Positions 5,416 through 6,350 of a stretch of DNA of 6,350 nt are shown here, one piece after another. The translations under genes and the position numbers were made by a program. The stretch's first letter is position 1; every line of letters starts with the position of its first letter. This stretch comes from Verrucomicrobiota bacterium (GTDB taxonomy: Bacteria > Verrucomicrobiota > Verrucomicrobiia > Chthoniobacterales > JAFAMB01), in assembly GCA_019242435.1 (NCBI GenBank), contig JAFAVN010000217.1, positions 1 to 6,350 on the forward strand. The letters run 5' to 3'. Below the pieces are notes generated by a model, which was not told the DNA's origin, did not search any database, and saw nothing but the letters and a program-made list of their open reading frames with translations.

Positions 5416-6350
5416 ATGCAAAAGAGCTTCCCTAAGGCCGAACTCTGGGGCATCGGGCTAGGAACCATTATCCTTCTCGGCATTCTACCGGCGCTAAACG
5501 CTTTTGTCCCGGAGAGCAGCGTTTTTCATATCAGTGATTTTACCATCAATTTGTACGGCAAATATCTGTGCTACGCCGTGCTGGCAATCAGTGTGGATCT
5601 GCTTTGGGGTTACACCGGGTTACTCAGTCTCGGGCAATGCTTATTCTTTGCATTAGGCGGTTATGCCTTCGGTATGCACCTGATGCTGATGATCGGCAAG
5701 CTCGGCCAGTACCACAGCGACCTTCCTGATTTCATGGTGTTCCTCGGCTACCCCGCCCTGCCGCTCCATTGGGTACCGTTCCGCAATTTCTGGTTCGCCG
5801 TCGCTGCTGTGATTCTGGCGCCGGGTCTTTTAGCCTTGGTCTTCGGCTTTTTAGCGTTTCGTTCGCGGATCCGGGGTGTCTATTTCTCTATTCTGACCCA
5901 GGCGCTGACCTACGGCGCTTGTCTGATGTTCTTCCGCAACGACTTCACCTTCGGCGGCAACAACGGACTGACGGATTTCAAGTTTATCCTGGGTTATGAT
6001 ATCCGGAGTCCCGCGACTCAGCGGTCCTTATTCATCGCCACCGGCGCTCTTCTCGTAGCAACCTATGCCTTTTGCCGGTGGCTGACGCGAACGAAATTCG
6101 GGAAGATCCAACGAGCTTTGCGCGACGGTGAGAATCGGGTCTTGTTTTCTGGCTATGCAGCAGCCAATTTCAAACTTTTCGTATTCGTAGTGAGCGCCAT
6201 TATCGCTGGTCTAGCAGGCGCGCTCTATGTGCCCCAGGTCGGAATTATTAACCCGAGTGAGATGGCGCCCGACAAGTCTTTGGAAGCCGTAGTCTGGGTC
6301 GCCGTGGGAGGCCGCGGAACACTGATCGGCCCCATCATTGGCGCGATCGC
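5416..6350 (+). CDS. urtC: Urea ABC transporter, permease UrtC (cut by the window edge)
   Basis: UrtC is the second inner-membrane permease of the urea importer, related to LivM, and pairs with UrtB. The frame is open from the ATG at 5416 to the window end, giving 311 residues. The family usually exceeds about 350, so the C-terminal end is missing. It has a first membrane segment (about 11-30) and the signature DLLWGYTGLLSLGQCLFFALGGYAFGM (61-87). Also present are FRSRIRGVYFSILTQALTY (148-166) and FGGNNGLTDFKFILGY (179-194). The coupling loop is KIQRALRDGENRVLFSGY (230-247). The highly typical block ALYVPQVGIINPSEMAPDKSLEAVVWVAVGGRGTLIGP follows (269-306). Cys75 lies where glycine is usual in the LGQG motif, a small oddity. 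The start is 15 nt after the urtB stop, with no clear Shine-Dalgarno sequence, so translation is probably coupled to urtB. urtD and urtE are expected next. Confidence 0.96.
   Translation, partial: MQKSFPKAELWGIGLGTIILLGILPALNAFVPESSVFHISDFTINLYGKYLCYAVLAISVDLLWGYTGLLSLGQCLFFALGGYAFGMHLMLMIGKLGQYHSDLPDFMVFLGYPALPLHWVPFRNFWFAVAAVILAPGLLALVFGFLAFRSRIRGVYFSILTQALTYGACLMFFRNDFTFGGNNGLTDFKFILGYDIRSPATQRSLFIATGALLVATYAFCRWLTRTKFGKIQRALRDGENRVLFSGYAAANFKLFVFVVSAIIAGLAGALYVPQVGIINPSEMAPDKSLEAVVWVAVGGRGTLIGPIIGAI

Overview
The window holds most of a urea-use locus: part of a urease operon plus a high-affinity urea ABC importer of the UrtABCDE type. The bacterium is Gram-negative in character, since UrtA carries an export signal and UrtB has the usual N-terminal exported domain. 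Base composition is moderately GC-rich by eye. Start codons mostly lack a clear Shine-Dalgarno sequence, and the gaps carry palindromic repeats. This would fit groups such as Verrucomicrobiota, but the sequence does not settle the taxonomy, so that is a weak guess.

Layout. On the minus strand, reading right to left: urtA (1660-3060, periplasmic urea-binding protein), ureD (670-1542, urease accessory protein), ureA (50-352, urease gamma subunit), and the first 12 codons of a gene running off the left edge (1-37, probably ureB). On the plus strand, diverging from urtA across a 624-bp gap: urtB (3685-5400) and urtC (5416 to beyond 6350), the two membrane permeases. The urtDE ATPase genes and the rest of urease (ureB, ureC, ureEFG) presumably lie outside the window.

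How the genes work together. UrtA captures urea in the periplasm and UrtB/UrtC form the channel through the inner membrane, normally driven by UrtD/UrtE. Urease (UreABC) hydrolyses imported urea to ammonia and carbon dioxide, and UreD helps deliver nickel to the apoenzyme. The notable arrangement is that the binding-protein gene leads the urease gene string, apart from the permease genes it serves, so uptake and hydrolysis may be co-regulated from one divergent control region.

Non-coding regions. The 317-bp ureD-ureA gap contains a pair of about 62-bp hairpin-forming repeats in inverted orientation, resembling a REP doublet or a MITE. The urtA-urtB gap contains two degenerate direct repeats, several short palindromes, a 9-bp tandem repeat, and one sigma-54-like promoter candidate facing each flanking gene. 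All promoter calls are by-eye matches with mismatches. No RNA gene, CRISPR array or transposase gene was seen. The coding content is a recognisable, known system; the unusual part is the gene order and the intergenic repeats.
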